NCBI GenBank assembly: GCA_964467345.1 | Contig: CAYXPY010000003.1 | Span: 41,940-105,939, forward strand | Direction of reading: 5' to 3' | From: SM1-50 sp964467345 | Lineage (GTDB): Archaea > Thermoplasmatota > E2 > DHVEG-1 | Length of the DNA stretch: 64,000 nucleotides | Shown here: positions 17,446 through 26,736 of the stretch, in pieces | How the letters are laid out: every line of letters begins with the position of its first letter | How positions within the stretch are numbered: position 1 is the stretch's first letter | Notes under the pieces: generated by a model | Seen by the model: the letters and a program-made list of their open reading frames with translations, nothing else | Told to the model about the DNA's origin: nothing | The model's database searches: none | Program-made: the position numbers and the translations under genes

Positions 17446-18981
17446 TTATAGGATGGTAACTTTGGAGAAGAAGAGCTTTGCCTCGATTGTTTTGTTCACT
17501 GAAACGCCTTCCGCACAACTGACCTGGATGCTGATACGTGGGATAGGTAGTAAGACGCCAAGGCCGATTCCTTTGGGAGCGCTGGTGATGGTTGCGGTTT
17601 CATCACTGGCGATGGTTTCTATTGTCCCGGTGGTTTTCTTTCCTTTGAGGATGAATCCTCCGTCGATGGTGATGCTCCAGGTTAGGTTGGTGGCGGGGGC
17701 ATACCCATTGTTGTTGATGAAGGCTTTGATCCCGGTGCCGTCTTCGACCGTAAGGTTGAGTTCTGGGACGGCGGGGGTGAGCAGGAAGGCGCGGAACCCG
17801 ACATCGGTTTTGTAGCCGAATCCGACGATTTGTCCTTTGTCGTTGATGTCTTCTGGGTAGATCCATTCAAAGCCGGTTCCTGTGAGGTAGTCGTTGAGGT
17901 AGATCATCTGGTTGTCTTCCCAGAGGAATGCGTACCAGCCGCCGGTGATGAGATCATCATAGTAGCCGATGACTTGGTCGTGTTCGTTGACAGCGAGGGC
18001 GTACCCAGCGTATTGGGAGCTGGTGGGAAGGAGGCGGATGGTTTGATGGTTCTTCCAGACGACCGGTTCCCAGAGCAGTGAGTAATCGAATTGTGCGGTG
18101 CCGGGAATGGTGCCATGATCGTTGATGTCGTAGGCTTGACTCCAGTTTGCCTGGATTATGGGGTCATCGTTGAGGTCGTAGGGCACACCGTCTTCCCAGA
18201 CATGGGCATGGGTGAAGTCTGCTTCAATCCAGCCTGCGATGTCTCCATGGTTGTTGATGGCATAGGGGTAGGTAGCTGTTCCCAGGTCGGTGATAGAACC
18301 GTTGTCAAGGATGAAGCCGTTGGGCCACCATGGTGGTGGTTCATGTCCAAAGGGAGCTGCGGAGCCTATGATGGTTCCTGCTTGGTTGTTGTCCCGGGTG
18401 TGATAGAGATCAAGAACGTCTCCACCGGTGACTTGGTCGTTGAGGTTGTGGACTTCTTGGTTTTGCCAGAAAGCCGCTGTTTGGTTCATGTGAAGTTTCT
18501 GGAATTCTCCGATCCATTCGTACCAGACCACAGCGGACCATCCAAGGATAAGCCCGTTATCGTCGATCATGTAGGGTCTGCTGGCATTCCTCCCGGGGAG
18601 GGTATCAAGCAGGGTAGCAGTCTCTGGTGTGCTCCAGTAGATGGTGCGCGTCATGAAATACCCGAAGTCCTCGTAGCCAACGATTTCTCCTTTATTGTTG
18701 ATGCCGCAGGCGTCAGAGACATTGACTCCGAGGGGGTCGGTGGCTTCAGCCAGATCGATGAACAGGTAGGGTGGGAGGGGTCCTGTGGTTTGTGTCGCGG
18801 GGACGTTGGGGGTGATTTGATCTGGTAAGGGCAGTTGCATCGTCCCAGATGGGATTCTTAGTTCAGCGATACAGGTGGTTGCTTTTTCAGGGGTTGTCCC
18901 TGTTGTTAGGGTTGCTCCAACAGTAAGTAAAAATAAGACTGTTAGAAAGATTGTCGTTATTTTTGTGTTTCTTTTTTTCAT
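17446..18981 (-). CDS. Exported HAF-repeat protein
   Basis: 511 residues from ATG 18981; the longer frame to 19020 adds an unlikely N-terminus. A signal peptide (ITTIFLTVLFLLTVGATLTT) is followed by a series of HAF-type repeats such as GINNKGEIVGYEDF, AINNHGDIAGWIE, DINDHGTIPGTAQ, AVNEHDQVIGYYDD and DINDKGQIVGFGY, which alternate with strand motifs like AFLWEDNQMIYLNDYL. These repeats build beta-propeller-like extracellular folds. The last ~95 residues form a separate beta domain that resembles the C-terminus of the exported protein at 52.8 kb. Base composition is visibly more G+C-rich than neighbouring genes, hinting at transfer or strong selection on repeats. Role probably at the cell surface; ligand unknown. 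Confidence 0.8.
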   Translation of the reverse strand: MKKRNTKITTIFLTVLFLLTVGATLTTGTTPEKATTCIAELRIPSGTMQLPLPDQITPNVPATQTTGPLPPYLFIDLAEATDPLGVNVSDACGINNKGEIVGYEDFGYFMTRTIYWSTPETATLLDTLPGRNASRPYMIDDNGLILGWSAVVWYEWIGEFQKLHMNQTAAFWQNQEVHNLNDQVTGGDVLDLYHTRDNNQAGTIIGSAAPFGHEPPPWWPNGFILDNGSITDLGTATYPYAINNHGDIAGWIEADFTHAHVWEDGVPYDLNDDPIIQANWSQAYDINDHGTIPGTAQFDYSLLWEPVVWKNHQTIRLLPTSSQYAGYALAVNEHDQVIGYYDDLITGGWYAFLWEDNQMIYLNDYLTGTGFEWIYPEDINDKGQIVGFGYKTDVGFRAFLLTPAVPELNLTVEDGTGIKAFINNNGYAPATNLTWSITIDGGFILKGKKTTGTIETIASDETATITSAPKGIGLGVLLPIPRISIQVSCAEGVSVNKTIEAKLFFSKVTIL

Positions 18982-19190
18982 AAGAGTATTCCTCTGTAGT
19001 CTTCTATAATATATAAACATAAAAAGGAAATGCTGTATTTTTTGGACAAAAAGAAGTTTTTATTAAAAAATATTTTCTTTATAATAAAAAAATTCACTAT
19101 CTCAGTTTTGAATCTTATAATATCTTCTTAGACGACTTACTTTGTAAGATATAACTATTGTAATTGAAAGATAGTTTATATGGAAAAAAA

Positions 19191-20651
19191 TTAGGATATT
19201 GAAAGGTATTTTTTTAGAACGTTTGGTATCTCATCGATAATGTCAGTTGCAAGCAGACCATAGGATTTCTTCAGGAATGCTTCGTTCCCTGCTTCACCAT
19301 TAAGGAAGGCAGCTACCCGCACCGCGTCAAATGGTCGAACTCCTTTTGAGAGCAATGCACCCAGGATACCAGCAAGGACATCACCGGTTCCACCGACAGT
19401 CATCGCTTCGTTATGAACTTTATTTTGTTTCACAGAAACCCCATCACTCAGGACGTCAATGTATCCTTTTAAAAAGATGGTAGTACCGACCTTATTTGCC
19501 CATTCTTTCACCGTGGTAATCCTTTGGTTAAGGTCCTGAGACAGGGCAATGCCTGTGAGTTTTTTGAATTCCCCGACATGCGGGGTGATTATCGTAGGGG
19601 AATTTTTTATGACAGAAAGGTGTTCTCCGACAGGTTTAATCGCATCTGCATCAAGAACCAATGGTTTTTTCTTATCGATTATACGTTCAACGAGTGGGAT
19701 GATTGCTTCTTCGGTCTGCTTGGACGCTCCAAGTCCCGGGCCAAGAATTACTCCCGTGCATTTCTCTAATAGCTCTTCAATAATAGGGCTGTCTTCTTTC
19801 GTAAGCATTTCATCATAAAGGTCTTTGACGATGAAGTTTGGTGAAAACGCAGCAACAGAGGCCCAGGAACGTTTTGGTGTGGCGATATACACAAGGTCTA
19901 CACCGGTTCGGAGAGCAGCAAGACCGCTCAGGGCAGGGGCACCAACATAGGGTCCACCACCGATGATAAGGACGACACCATTATCTCCCTTATGTGATTT
20001 TTTCGATGGCCGAGGATAATACACGGATAATTCCCCAGGGCCGACATAGGTGAGCGCCTCTTGCGGGATTCCGATGTCCACGACATGGATTTTTCCACTG
20101 TTCTGATTATTCATCCCTTCTTTTGCATCATGGAAGGTGATGGTGTATTGCGGGGTAATTGGTAAGATTGAACCAAGCCCTGTGGGGACATCAACTGAAA
20201 CAATGATTTTTTTCTTAGACGTATTAATTTGTTTTACGATGGATGCATAGGGTTCTTTAAGTTCACCAGCACGTCCGGTTCCTAGCAGCGAATCAATGAT
20301 GACATCGGCATCGTCAAGAAGTCTAGGAAGATCATGAAGGGAATGGAAGATCTTAACATCATAGGTCTGCAGTTTCTGATAATTTCTTAAAGCAAGATCA
20401 GTTTTTATCTCTGATCCAGCAAGAAAGACACTGACCTTGTAATGTTGGGTAAGATAGCGTGCCGCGACAAACCCATCGCCACCATTATTGCCGATCCCAC
20501 AGAAGAAGAGAATGTTCTTTTGTGTGTCCTTTACCGTGCTTCGTATGAAATCAGCGACGCTCTTGCCTGCGTTTTCCATGAGTTGTATCGCGGGGACACC
20601 AAAGTACTCTGAGTTTCTATCCACCACCTTCATTTCTGCTTCTGAGATCAT
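19191..20651 (-). CDS. nnr: Bifunctional NAD(P)HX epimerase / ADP-dependent NAD(P)HX dehydratase
   Basis: Repairs hydrated NADH and NADPH. Residues about 1-210 are the YjeF_N epimerase (FFCGIGNNGGDGFVAARYL, DVIIDSLLGTGRAGELKEPY, SVDVPTGLGS). Residues about 220-480 are the ribokinase-like dehydratase (VVLIIGGGPYVGAPALSGLA, VILGPGLGA, PLVLDADAI, and the nucleotide-binding GGTGDVLAGILGALLSKG). The length and the fused order match the usual archaeal and bacterial enzyme. It diverges from the NAC gene. Confidence 0.95.
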   Translation of the reverse strand: MISEAEMKVVDRNSEYFGVPAIQLMENAGKSVADFIRSTVKDTQKNILFFCGIGNNGGDGFVAARYLTQHYKVSVFLAGSEIKTDLALRNYQKLQTYDVKIFHSLHDLPRLLDDADVIIDSLLGTGRAGELKEPYASIVKQINTSKKKIIVSVDVPTGLGSILPITPQYTITFHDAKEGMNNQNSGKIHVVDIGIPQEALTYVGPGELSVYYPRPSKKSHKGDNGVVLIIGGGPYVGAPALSGLAALRTGVDLVYIATPKRSWASVAAFSPNFIVKDLYDEMLTKEDSPIIEELLEKCTGVILGPGLGASKQTEEAIIPLVERIIDKKKPLVLDADAIKPVGEHLSVIKNSPTIITPHVGEFKKLTGIALSQDLNQRITTVKEWANKVGTTIFLKGYIDVLSDGVSVKQNKVHNEAMTVGGTGDVLAGILGALLSKGVRPFDAVRVAAFLNGEAGNEAFLKKSYGLLATDIIDEIPNVLKKYLSIS

Positions 20652-20715
20652 ACCAAAAATGTTAAACGATTAGAACTCTATATATGCTTCGGAACCATAC
20701 AAGGATTTGTTGTTT

Positions 20716-21066
20716 ATGATGCCAGGTCGGATGAATAGTAGGCAACTTGCTCAGATGATGAAACGCTTCGGGATTAACGTGAAGAATATCGATAACGTGG
20801 AAAAGGTAATCATACAAACAGATACGAAAGAATACGTGTTTGATTCTGCCGAAGTCACTGTAATGGACGCCCAGGGGCAAAAAACCTATCAGATCGTCGG
20901 TGAGCCGACGGTGAAAAACAGAGGTGGTGAACCCCAGGACACTCAAAAAGAGGATATCAAGTTAATCATGGAACAGACCGGCAAATCGGAAGCAGAGGCA
21001 CGCAAAGCGTTAAAAGAAACCAACGGTGATCTGGCAGAAGCTATCCTGAAACTGACACAATCGTGA
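20716..21066 (+). CDS. nac: Archaeal nascent polypeptide-associated complex protein
   Basis: Ribosome-associated chaperone at the exit tunnel, homologous to eukaryotic alpha-NAC. The protein (116 residues) has an N-terminal basic, glycine-containing segment (MMPGRMNSRQLAQMMKRFG), the NAC beta-barrel (KEYVFDSAEVTVMDAQGQKT) and a C-terminal UBA domain (LIMEQTGKSEAEARKALKET). A TTG start at 20707 is possible, but the ATG at 20716 has AAGGA ten bases upstream. Its stop overlaps the start region of the DUF167 gene, so the genes are translationally coupled. Confidence 0.95.
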   Translation: MMPGRMNSRQLAQMMKRFGINVKNIDNVEKVIIQTDTKEYVFDSAEVTVMDAQGQKTYQIVGEPTVKNRGGEPQDTQKEDIKLIMEQTGKSEAEARKALKETNGDLAEAILKLTQS

Positions 21067-21407
21067 TGATGGTATTTACTGGGACTATGATGTCGTTTTC
21101 CGATGCAATCACACAATCGAGTCAAGGTGTCGTTCTTTGTCTCCATGTAACCACAGGGTCATCTCAAACGGTTTTTCCTGAGAAATACGACCACTGGAGA
21201 AAAGCCTTTGAAATCAAGGTCCAATCCAAGGCAAAGGACAACAAGGCAAATATTGAGGTACTTGAAACCCTCGCGTGTTTTTTTCAATTGTCTCCAAAGG
21301 ACGTTATACTGATTAGTGGTCTGAAAAGCAGGCAAAAAACCGTTTGTTTAAAAAACATTTCTGTTGAAAAAGTCCATGAAAAACTAAAGGGGTTCTTTCA
21401 TGGATGA
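21063..21407 (+). CDS. DUF167 (YggU-type) protein
   Basis: Small alpha/beta protein of the UPF0235/DUF167 family, up to 114 residues. Typical features are VVLCLHVTTGSSQTVFPEKY near the start, the KAKDNKANIEVLETLACFF helix, and SPKDVILISGLKSRQKTV. The frame opens at a GTG overlapping the NAC stop. In-frame ATGs at 21066, 21069 and later give better starts, and the conserved part begins at about 21090. Function unknown. It sits in a tight run NAC-DUF167-Toprim-Nre. Confidence 0.85.
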   Translation: MMMVFTGTMMSFSDAITQSSQGVVLCLHVTTGSSQTVFPEKYDHWRKAFEIKVQSKAKDNKANIEVLETLACFFQLSPKDVILISGLKSRQKTVCLKNISVEKVHEKLKGFFHG

Positions 21408-21792
21408 TGCTCAAACATTTGAGCAGCTTGAAGAACTGCTTGAGATGTTACAAGAGGATAACAAAACCATTCCTATCATTGTCGAAGGGGAAAAGGATAT
21501 CATCGCGTTACGAAAACTCGGATTGACCGGTGAGATCATCGGATTTAACAAGGGAAAATCCGTGTCGAATTTTTGTGATTCCATCGCACAGAACTACAGA
21601 AAAATCATTCTGCTGACCGATTGGGACTGGCGTGGAGGTCGGCTTGGCAACGCTATCAAAAAACATCTGGAGAACCGGGTGGAATGTAACATGACCTATC
21701 GTCAGCTCTTCGCTCAGCGATGCATGTGCCGAACTGTCGAGGGGATACCATCGTGGCTTTCAACCCTACAAAAGAAGCTGCAAAGCGAATGA
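21400..21792 (+). CDS. Small Toprim-domain protein (UPF0292 type)
   Basis: A 130-residue single-domain Toprim protein. The acidic metal-binding positions of the fold are visible: PIIVEGEKDIIALRKLG carries the glutamate and ILLTDWDWRGGRLGNAI the DxD motif. Free-standing Toprim proteins of this kind in archaea are suspected nucleases or RNA-processing factors. The start codon overlaps the end of DUF167 by 8 bp. It has no primase or topoisomerase domain. Confidence 0.85.
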   Translation: MDDAQTFEQLEELLEMLQEDNKTIPIIVEGEKDIIALRKLGLTGEIIGFNKGKSVSNFCDSIAQNYRKIILLTDWDWRGGRLGNAIKKHLENRVECNMTYRQLFAQRCMCRTVEGIPSWLSTLQKKLQSE

Positions 21793-21843
21793 ATTATATA
21801 CTTTCACTGCACTCTAAGGAAAATATAAAAGAATGTAGGTACC

Positions 21844-23136
21844 ATGGGGGATTTGGTGCAAGACGTTTCAAAAAATCAGAAGAAACTCCTAGCGAGTCAG
21901 AAAAAACAAACAACCAGTGTGTGTGCACTGTGTCGAGGCACGAAGTTTTTATGTGGAAAGAGCCGCTGCCCTGTCATCGTCCGGTATCATTCCAAGATAA
22001 AGGTCAAACCTCTGTTGAACAGCTTACGGCTTGAGGGGGCATCTCCCCCCAGTGTGTTTGTTGGACGGATTGGATATCCAAAGGTAGCGATTGGACCGAT
22101 GATTCCACCAGTCATGGGTGATACCTCTGAGATCGACACCCCGGAACGATGGCTTCATAAGTCACTTGACGAGATCGTTGATTTCCGCAGTCAGCTCGTA
22201 CGAGGCAAATACACAGTGGATGTGACCGATGTGGAAAGCCCGCAACGTATCGTGGAATTCACAAGAGAGCTTGCCCTTTCTAAGAATGCGGTGTTTGCCG
22301 ATGCAGTGTTTTCAAAGAAACCCTATGGGAAGATAGCGTTCTATGACGAAGTCCAGCCGCATGGACCATCAGCGCCCTTAAGAACCTTAGATATCACCAA
22401 CCCGAAGTACGAGCAGCATATCGAAAAAGCATACTATGACACGGATCTGAAGGCACGGGATGCTATCCTTGATATCTATAAGAATGGTGTCTTGATCTCA
22501 AAAATTCAACGTGCGTTTAGTGTGGGAGCCTTTGGCGTAAAAAAGAACCGCCGTTTCGTCCCCACTCGATGGAGCATCACCGCAGTGGATTCAACGCTTG
22601 GTGCGGAGCTGATGAAAAAAACAAAGCAGTATCCGTTCATCAACGAGGTCCGAGCCTATTACTTGAATCAGTTTGACAACCGATGGATTGTGCTTATGAC
22701 TCCATCAGAATGGCAATATGAGCTCATTGAAGCATGGTACCCGAACACGACATGGAACCAGTATGGGACCGGTATCTCCATTTTCAATAGCTATGAGTTC
22801 TACGATGGTCGGAGCACGTATGCAGAGATAGGCGGGTGTTACTACGCTGCGAGACTTGCGGTCAACGAGGTATTAAACAAGGAACGAAGGCAAGCAGGGG
22901 TGGTGATTCTCCGGGAAGCACACCCAGGGTACATCATGCCGATTGGGGTCTGGAACGTCCGTGAAAGCGTACGTAATGCGTTGACCCAGCCGTACCGGAA
23001 ATTCAATACCCTTCAAGAGTCACTGGTGTATGTCTCAGAGATCATGGATATTCCTCTCCAACGATGGATCCGGAACAGCGCGGTGCTGAAGAATCAGCTA
23101 TACCAGAGGAAATTAGAGGATTTTATTGTGAGATAG
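21844..23136 (+). CDS. nre: Nre-family DNA repair protein
   Basis: Archaeal Nre (NreA/NreB; DUF650 and DUF651 domains), 430 residues, linked in haloarchaea to DNA-damage repair through PCNA. An N-terminal zinc-finger-like motif CALCRGTKFLCGKSRC precedes SPPSVFVGRIGYPKVAIGP and a DUF651-type C-terminal half. The extreme C-terminus, QRKLEDFIVR, fits a PCNA-interacting box (Q-x-x-L-x-x-F). It is followed after one base by a radical SAM gene. Confidence 0.93.
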   Translation: MGDLVQDVSKNQKKLLASQKKQTTSVCALCRGTKFLCGKSRCPVIVRYHSKIKVKPLLNSLRLEGASPPSVFVGRIGYPKVAIGPMIPPVMGDTSEIDTPERWLHKSLDEIVDFRSQLVRGKYTVDVTDVESPQRIVEFTRELALSKNAVFADAVFSKKPYGKIAFYDEVQPHGPSAPLRTLDITNPKYEQHIEKAYYDTDLKARDAILDIYKNGVLISKIQRAFSVGAFGVKKNRRFVPTRWSITAVDSTLGAELMKKTKQYPFINEVRAYYLNQFDNRWIVLMTPSEWQYELIEAWYPNTTWNQYGTGISIFNSYEFYDGRSTYAEIGGCYYAARLAVNEVLNKERRQAGVVILREAHPGYIMPIGVWNVRESVRNALTQPYRKFNTLQESLVYVSEIMDIPLQRWIRNSAVLKNQLYQRKLEDFIVR

Positions 23137-23137
23137 T

Positions 23138-23935
23138 ATGAAAACACTCGAGGTGTATTGTAAAACCGCGTTATCGTGTTCAACCTTACCGGGACTACAG
23201 TATTCCTTGAATCCTTACCGGGGATGTATGCATAACTGCGCGTATTGTTACGCGCCGTTTGTATTGCGCAGACCACGGGCGGAATGGGGGATGACTGTCG
23301 AGGTGAGAAAAAACATTCCTCTGGTGCTGGCAAAAGAAGTAAAAACCAAAAAACCAGGCATCGTTGGGATATCAACAGTGACTGATGCATACCAGCCGTT
23401 AGAAAAAACCCATCAGCTGACTCGTTGTTGCTTAGAGCAACTCCTCCGATATGATTTCCCCACTCATATTCAGACAAAATCAGCTCTTGTGACCAGAGAT
23501 ATTGATCTTTTGTCACGGTTTTCTGATGCGCAGGTCATGTTCAGCATCGGAACATTTCATGAGTCTGAACGAAAAATCCTTGAACCAGGCAGCTCATCTA
23601 TTCAAGACCGTCTCGTCGCATTAAAACAATGTGCAGAGGCCGGACTGCGGACAGCGGTGTTTTTCGGCCCGGTCTACCCGACAACTCGAAAAGAGGAGAT
23701 CCCACAGATCCTAGATGTTCTAAAAGACCATGGAGCCCAAGAGGTATGGATAGATAGGCTGCGTCTCAAACCAGGTATCTGGGAGAATATGTGCCTCACA
23801 CTTCGACAAGATCCAGAGATGATGAGGGTGTTTATGACTCATGTGTTTCAGGATAAGACATATTACAGTCAAATCAGGCAAGAGATAGTAAAGGATGCAA
23901 AAGAACGCACCCTGAAGGTCATCGATGCCTTTTAG
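23138..23935 (+). CDS. Radical SAM protein of the spore photoproduct lyase-like (SPL) family
   Basis: A 265-residue radical SAM enzyme. The cluster motif is GCMHNCAYCYAPF, preceded by the short lead-in NPYRG typical of SPL-like and Rv2578c-type proteins. It continues with TVTDAYQPLEKTHQLTR and IQTKSALVTRDIDLL of the TIM barrel. Only the core barrel is present. The one-base spacing to the Nre gene makes a repair role attractive, for example reversal of nucleic-acid damage, but the substrate is unknown. Confidence 0.88.
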   Translation: MKTLEVYCKTALSCSTLPGLQYSLNPYRGCMHNCAYCYAPFVLRRPRAEWGMTVEVRKNIPLVLAKEVKTKKPGIVGISTVTDAYQPLEKTHQLTRCCLEQLLRYDFPTHIQTKSALVTRDIDLLSRFSDAQVMFSIGTFHESERKILEPGSSSIQDRLVALKQCAEAGLRTAVFFGPVYPTTRKEEIPQILDVLKDHGAQEVWIDRLRLKPGIWENMCLTLRQDPEMMRVFMTHVFQDKTYYSQIRQEIVKDAKERTLKVIDAF

Positions 23936-24055
23936 ATACTTTTTGTGATACCAAGACCTATAACAGGGGAGCCCCTCTCGTAGCATTTAAGTAGGAGAAC
24001 TCTATTACCTCAAAAATCCCTTACTGAAAAATAAGGTTATTTATAAGTGATTGGT

Positions 24056-24931
24056 ATGGCTAAAGCACGTGCACGAACGACAACCAGAAAAGTCAAAGAT
24101 CGTTGGAAAGCAAAAAACTGGTATACGATACTTGCTCCCTCATTGTTCAACAACGTCCCTGTAGCAGAGACTCTGTCGGAAGCCCCTGAAAATCTCATCG
24201 GTCGGGTCACCGAGGTATCGTTGCAGGATATCACGAATGATTTTCGGAAATCCCACATTAAGCTGCTTTTTTCTGTCGATAAAATCGAACAGAACACGGC
24301 ACATACTCAATTAAAAGGCCATCTTCTCACCTCAGATTACCTCCGACGGATGATCCGACGGAGAAAATCCCGTGTGGATGGTGTCTTTGACGTTGAAACC
24401 AGAGACGGTGCGTTGCTCCGGGTAAAACCTTTTGCTATCGCAGAGAAACGGATCCAAAGCTCACAGAAGAAGCTCATTCGGAACGTCATGAAAGACGTCA
24501 TCACCAAAGAAGGAAAATCAAAAACCCTGAATTCTTTCATTAAGGATTGCATTGATGGAAAAACCGGCAGTGAGATCTACAAACACTGTAAGATTTACTA
24601 TCCGGTGAAGCGCATTGAGATAAACAAAACAGAGATCATCCGATTACCGACGATTATCATCGAAGACGAAAAACCTGTTGAAAAACCACAGGAAGAACCA
24701 AAAGAACCTGCCATAGAAGAACCAGAGGCACCAGCTGAAGAACAGACCATAGAAGAAAAACCAGAGGAACCGAAAGAGGAATCTGAAGAACCCGTCGAAG
24801 AAGAGCTAACCCCTGAAGACCGAGAGAGCGAAGAAAAACCAAAGAAGAAAACAAAGGCAAAGACGACGAAAAAGAAAACAACCACAAAGAAAGCCTCCAA
24901 GAAAAAGAAAGAAGAAGCACCTGAAGAATAA
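24056..24931 (+). CDS. rps3ae: Ribosomal protein S3Ae (eS1) with long charged C-terminal tail
   Basis: Small-subunit protein eS1. The core (about residues 1-200) has KDRWKAKNWYTILAPSLFNN, VPVAETL, GRVTEVSLQDI and SEIYKHCKIYYPVKRIEI. After PTIIIEDEK the protein carries about 90 extra residues: a Glu/Pro-rich stretch (EEPKEPAIEEPEAPAEE) and then a Lys-rich end (KKTKAKTTKKKTTTKKAS). Start chosen at ATG 24056 (AAGTGAT four to five bases upstream) rather than GTG 24047. The tail is unusual for S3Ae and might contact rRNA or bind partners. Confidence 0.95.
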   Translation: MAKARARTTTRKVKDRWKAKNWYTILAPSLFNNVPVAETLSEAPENLIGRVTEVSLQDITNDFRKSHIKLLFSVDKIEQNTAHTQLKGHLLTSDYLRRMIRRRKSRVDGVFDVETRDGALLRVKPFAIAEKRIQSSQKKLIRNVMKDVITKEGKSKTLNSFIKDCIDGKTGSEIYKHCKIYYPVKRIEINKTEIIRLPTIIIEDEKPVEKPQEEPKEPAIEEPEAPAEEQTIEEKPEEPKEESEEPVEEELTPEDRESEEKPKKKTKAKTTKKKTTTKKASKKKKEEAPEE

Positions 24932-24982
24932 AATCCTCTAGAGCATACTTTTATATATTTTGTTTTTATAATTTATTCCTCT

Positions 24983-26614
24983 ATGATACGTCAGCGGAGG
25001 GTGTTTCCCTGTCTATTCATCATCATTTTACTCTTTTCAGTAACCAGTATTCCTCGGGGGGAAAGCTGTAAAGATATCATCGTAACCTCTGCAGCTACCG
25101 CAGGGGACTATAGCCTTCTTCTCAAGGTCAGGGATCCAAGTCGAGACGGACTGCAGGTTCTTTGCAGAGTTCCTAAAGGAACCCAGTATACCTATCATCA
25201 TCCATGGACCGGGAAACCCTGGGATTTTACCGTCACCCATAGTTTTATTGGTGTAGCGACCAAGGGGGATTCACTGCCTAACATCGTCAAAGCAGGCATG
25301 GTGCTGACCGATGCGGGGCTTGCGTTTGGAGACGCAGATACGATGTCACGGTGGGTCAACCCGACACAGAACGCCTGGGATGATTTCGATTGGATTCGGT
25401 ATGCAGGTCAAACCGCGGAGAACGAAGAGGAAGCAATCCACTTGCTTACCACCGAGGCTGTCGATGAGCTTCATGCGACAGGGGTATCAGAGAACTTGTT
25501 TGTCGTCGGCCCACAGAGAGCAGTCGTCATCGAAGCAGATGCTAAACACTATGCTATAACAGATGTGTCGGATGTGCATGTCATGTCCAACTATGCAAAG
25601 GAGCTCTGGCGAACACAGCTTCTCAGATCACTGCCGATCGCCTCATCCTTTGATACCCAAAAAGAAAGCTGGGTGCGACGGGGAACCCTTGTGCGTCTTG
25701 GGTCGCTTTGTGGTCTGAGAATCATCGAAGCAGATTCATCGTCACTCACCGCCCAGGTGTTCCCTGCGGTTCTGTTTAACCAATCGGGACTGGATCGAAA
25801 AGTGACAGTGTCGTTGGGACAGCGAGGGACCGTTGGACCATACAGTCTGAGACTCTTGGAAATCGATGGGAAAAAAGCAAGGATATCGCTAAGTACCGGG
25901 GTCTATGCATGGGAACAAGAAATGCAAAATCACATCAAACCATCGATTGGAGCTATCACCATCAAGGATATGATAGGCTGGTCCCGGTTACATCCTACAG
26001 ACCTTGACGGCCTCAGACCTATGTGTGAAGACCAGGTAATGTACGAGGCGGTAATGATATTCAAAGTACCCACTGAGTACTCAAATCTCCTAAGCAGCGG
26101 CTGGTTCGCCGCGAATCATGCATGCTCCTCGATTTATGTTCCAATCCATATCTGCGATGATGACTTCTACGACCCCTATGAAACCGGTGAGGCAGCAACC
26201 CTTTCCCTAGCGTTACTTCAGAGATATGGTCATGGGAATCTGACTGCACTTTGTCAGAGTATAGAAGATGTCTTTCTTTTTGAAAATGAGGTAAACGAAT
26301 ATCTAGCTTATCTCATGATTCTAAGTGGGATGAACATCACCTCGTTTCTCACAGAGCTGGATACAAACATACAGGAACAAGCATTTCTGACAGAACAGCT
26401 CTGGCTGTACGCACCGAATGCCACACAAGGGCTCATTGAGAGTCTTTGGTCGGAGAACTATGACGTTACCTTTAAAAGGATGCAGCATGCCGCAGTAGGC
26501 CTACGATTTCTCAGAGGCTCAGAACCAATCGTCACTATCTTAGGAGAGATTATGGAAAGCATCCAAAAATCCCAGCATTTTCTGGATACTCAAAACGTCC
26601 TTTTCTCCAGGTAG
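24983..26614 (+). CDS. Exported Ntn-hydrolase-like peptidase (C45/C69-like)
   Basis: A 543-residue exported protein. After a signal peptide (LFIIILLFSVTSIPRGES) comes Cys 30 in SCKDIIVTSAATAGDYSLLL. In C69 dipeptidases and related acyltransferases a cysteine at this position becomes the N-terminal nucleophile once the propeptide is removed. Further similarity: AFGDADTMSRWVNPTQNAW and NLFVVGPQRAVVIEADAKHY. The C-terminal ~250 residues resemble the late part of C69-type proteins. Promoter: TTTATATATTTTG about 30 bp upstream. Amide or peptide-bond hydrolysis outside the cell is a family-based inference. Confidence 0.65.
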   Translation: MIRQRRVFPCLFIIILLFSVTSIPRGESCKDIIVTSAATAGDYSLLLKVRDPSRDGLQVLCRVPKGTQYTYHHPWTGKPWDFTVTHSFIGVATKGDSLPNIVKAGMVLTDAGLAFGDADTMSRWVNPTQNAWDDFDWIRYAGQTAENEEEAIHLLTTEAVDELHATGVSENLFVVGPQRAVVIEADAKHYAITDVSDVHVMSNYAKELWRTQLLRSLPIASSFDTQKESWVRRGTLVRLGSLCGLRIIEADSSSLTAQVFPAVLFNQSGLDRKVTVSLGQRGTVGPYSLRLLEIDGKKARISLSTGVYAWEQEMQNHIKPSIGAITIKDMIGWSRLHPTDLDGLRPMCEDQVMYEAVMIFKVPTEYSNLLSSGWFAANHACSSIYVPIHICDDDFYDPYETGEAATLSLALLQRYGHGNLTALCQSIEDVFLFENEVNEYLAYLMILSGMNITSFLTELDTNIQEQAFLTEQLWLYAPNATQGLIESLWSENYDVTFKRMQHAAVGLRFLRGSEPIVTILGEIMESIQKSQHFLDTQNVLFSR

Positions 26615-26736
26615 ATTGTTGTAATTTCGATAACGATGATTGGATCGTATAAAAACAATCTAGTTTTTTGTGTTTCCAATATGACTTTATCAAAAACGTT
26701 TAAAAAAACATCACAGTTAGTTGAATGGGGTTTTAA

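Noticed and set aside
18091..18828. A 245-codon plus-strand frame, with others nearby, opposite the HAF-repeat gene.
   Set aside because: Codon pattern and lack of any recognisable domain mark it as an antisense shadow; the minus-strand frame has a signal peptide and clear repeats.
24598..24920. Minus-strand frames rich in Ser/Phe opposite the S3Ae tail.
   Set aside because: They are the complement of the Glu/Lys-rich codons and have no start signals.
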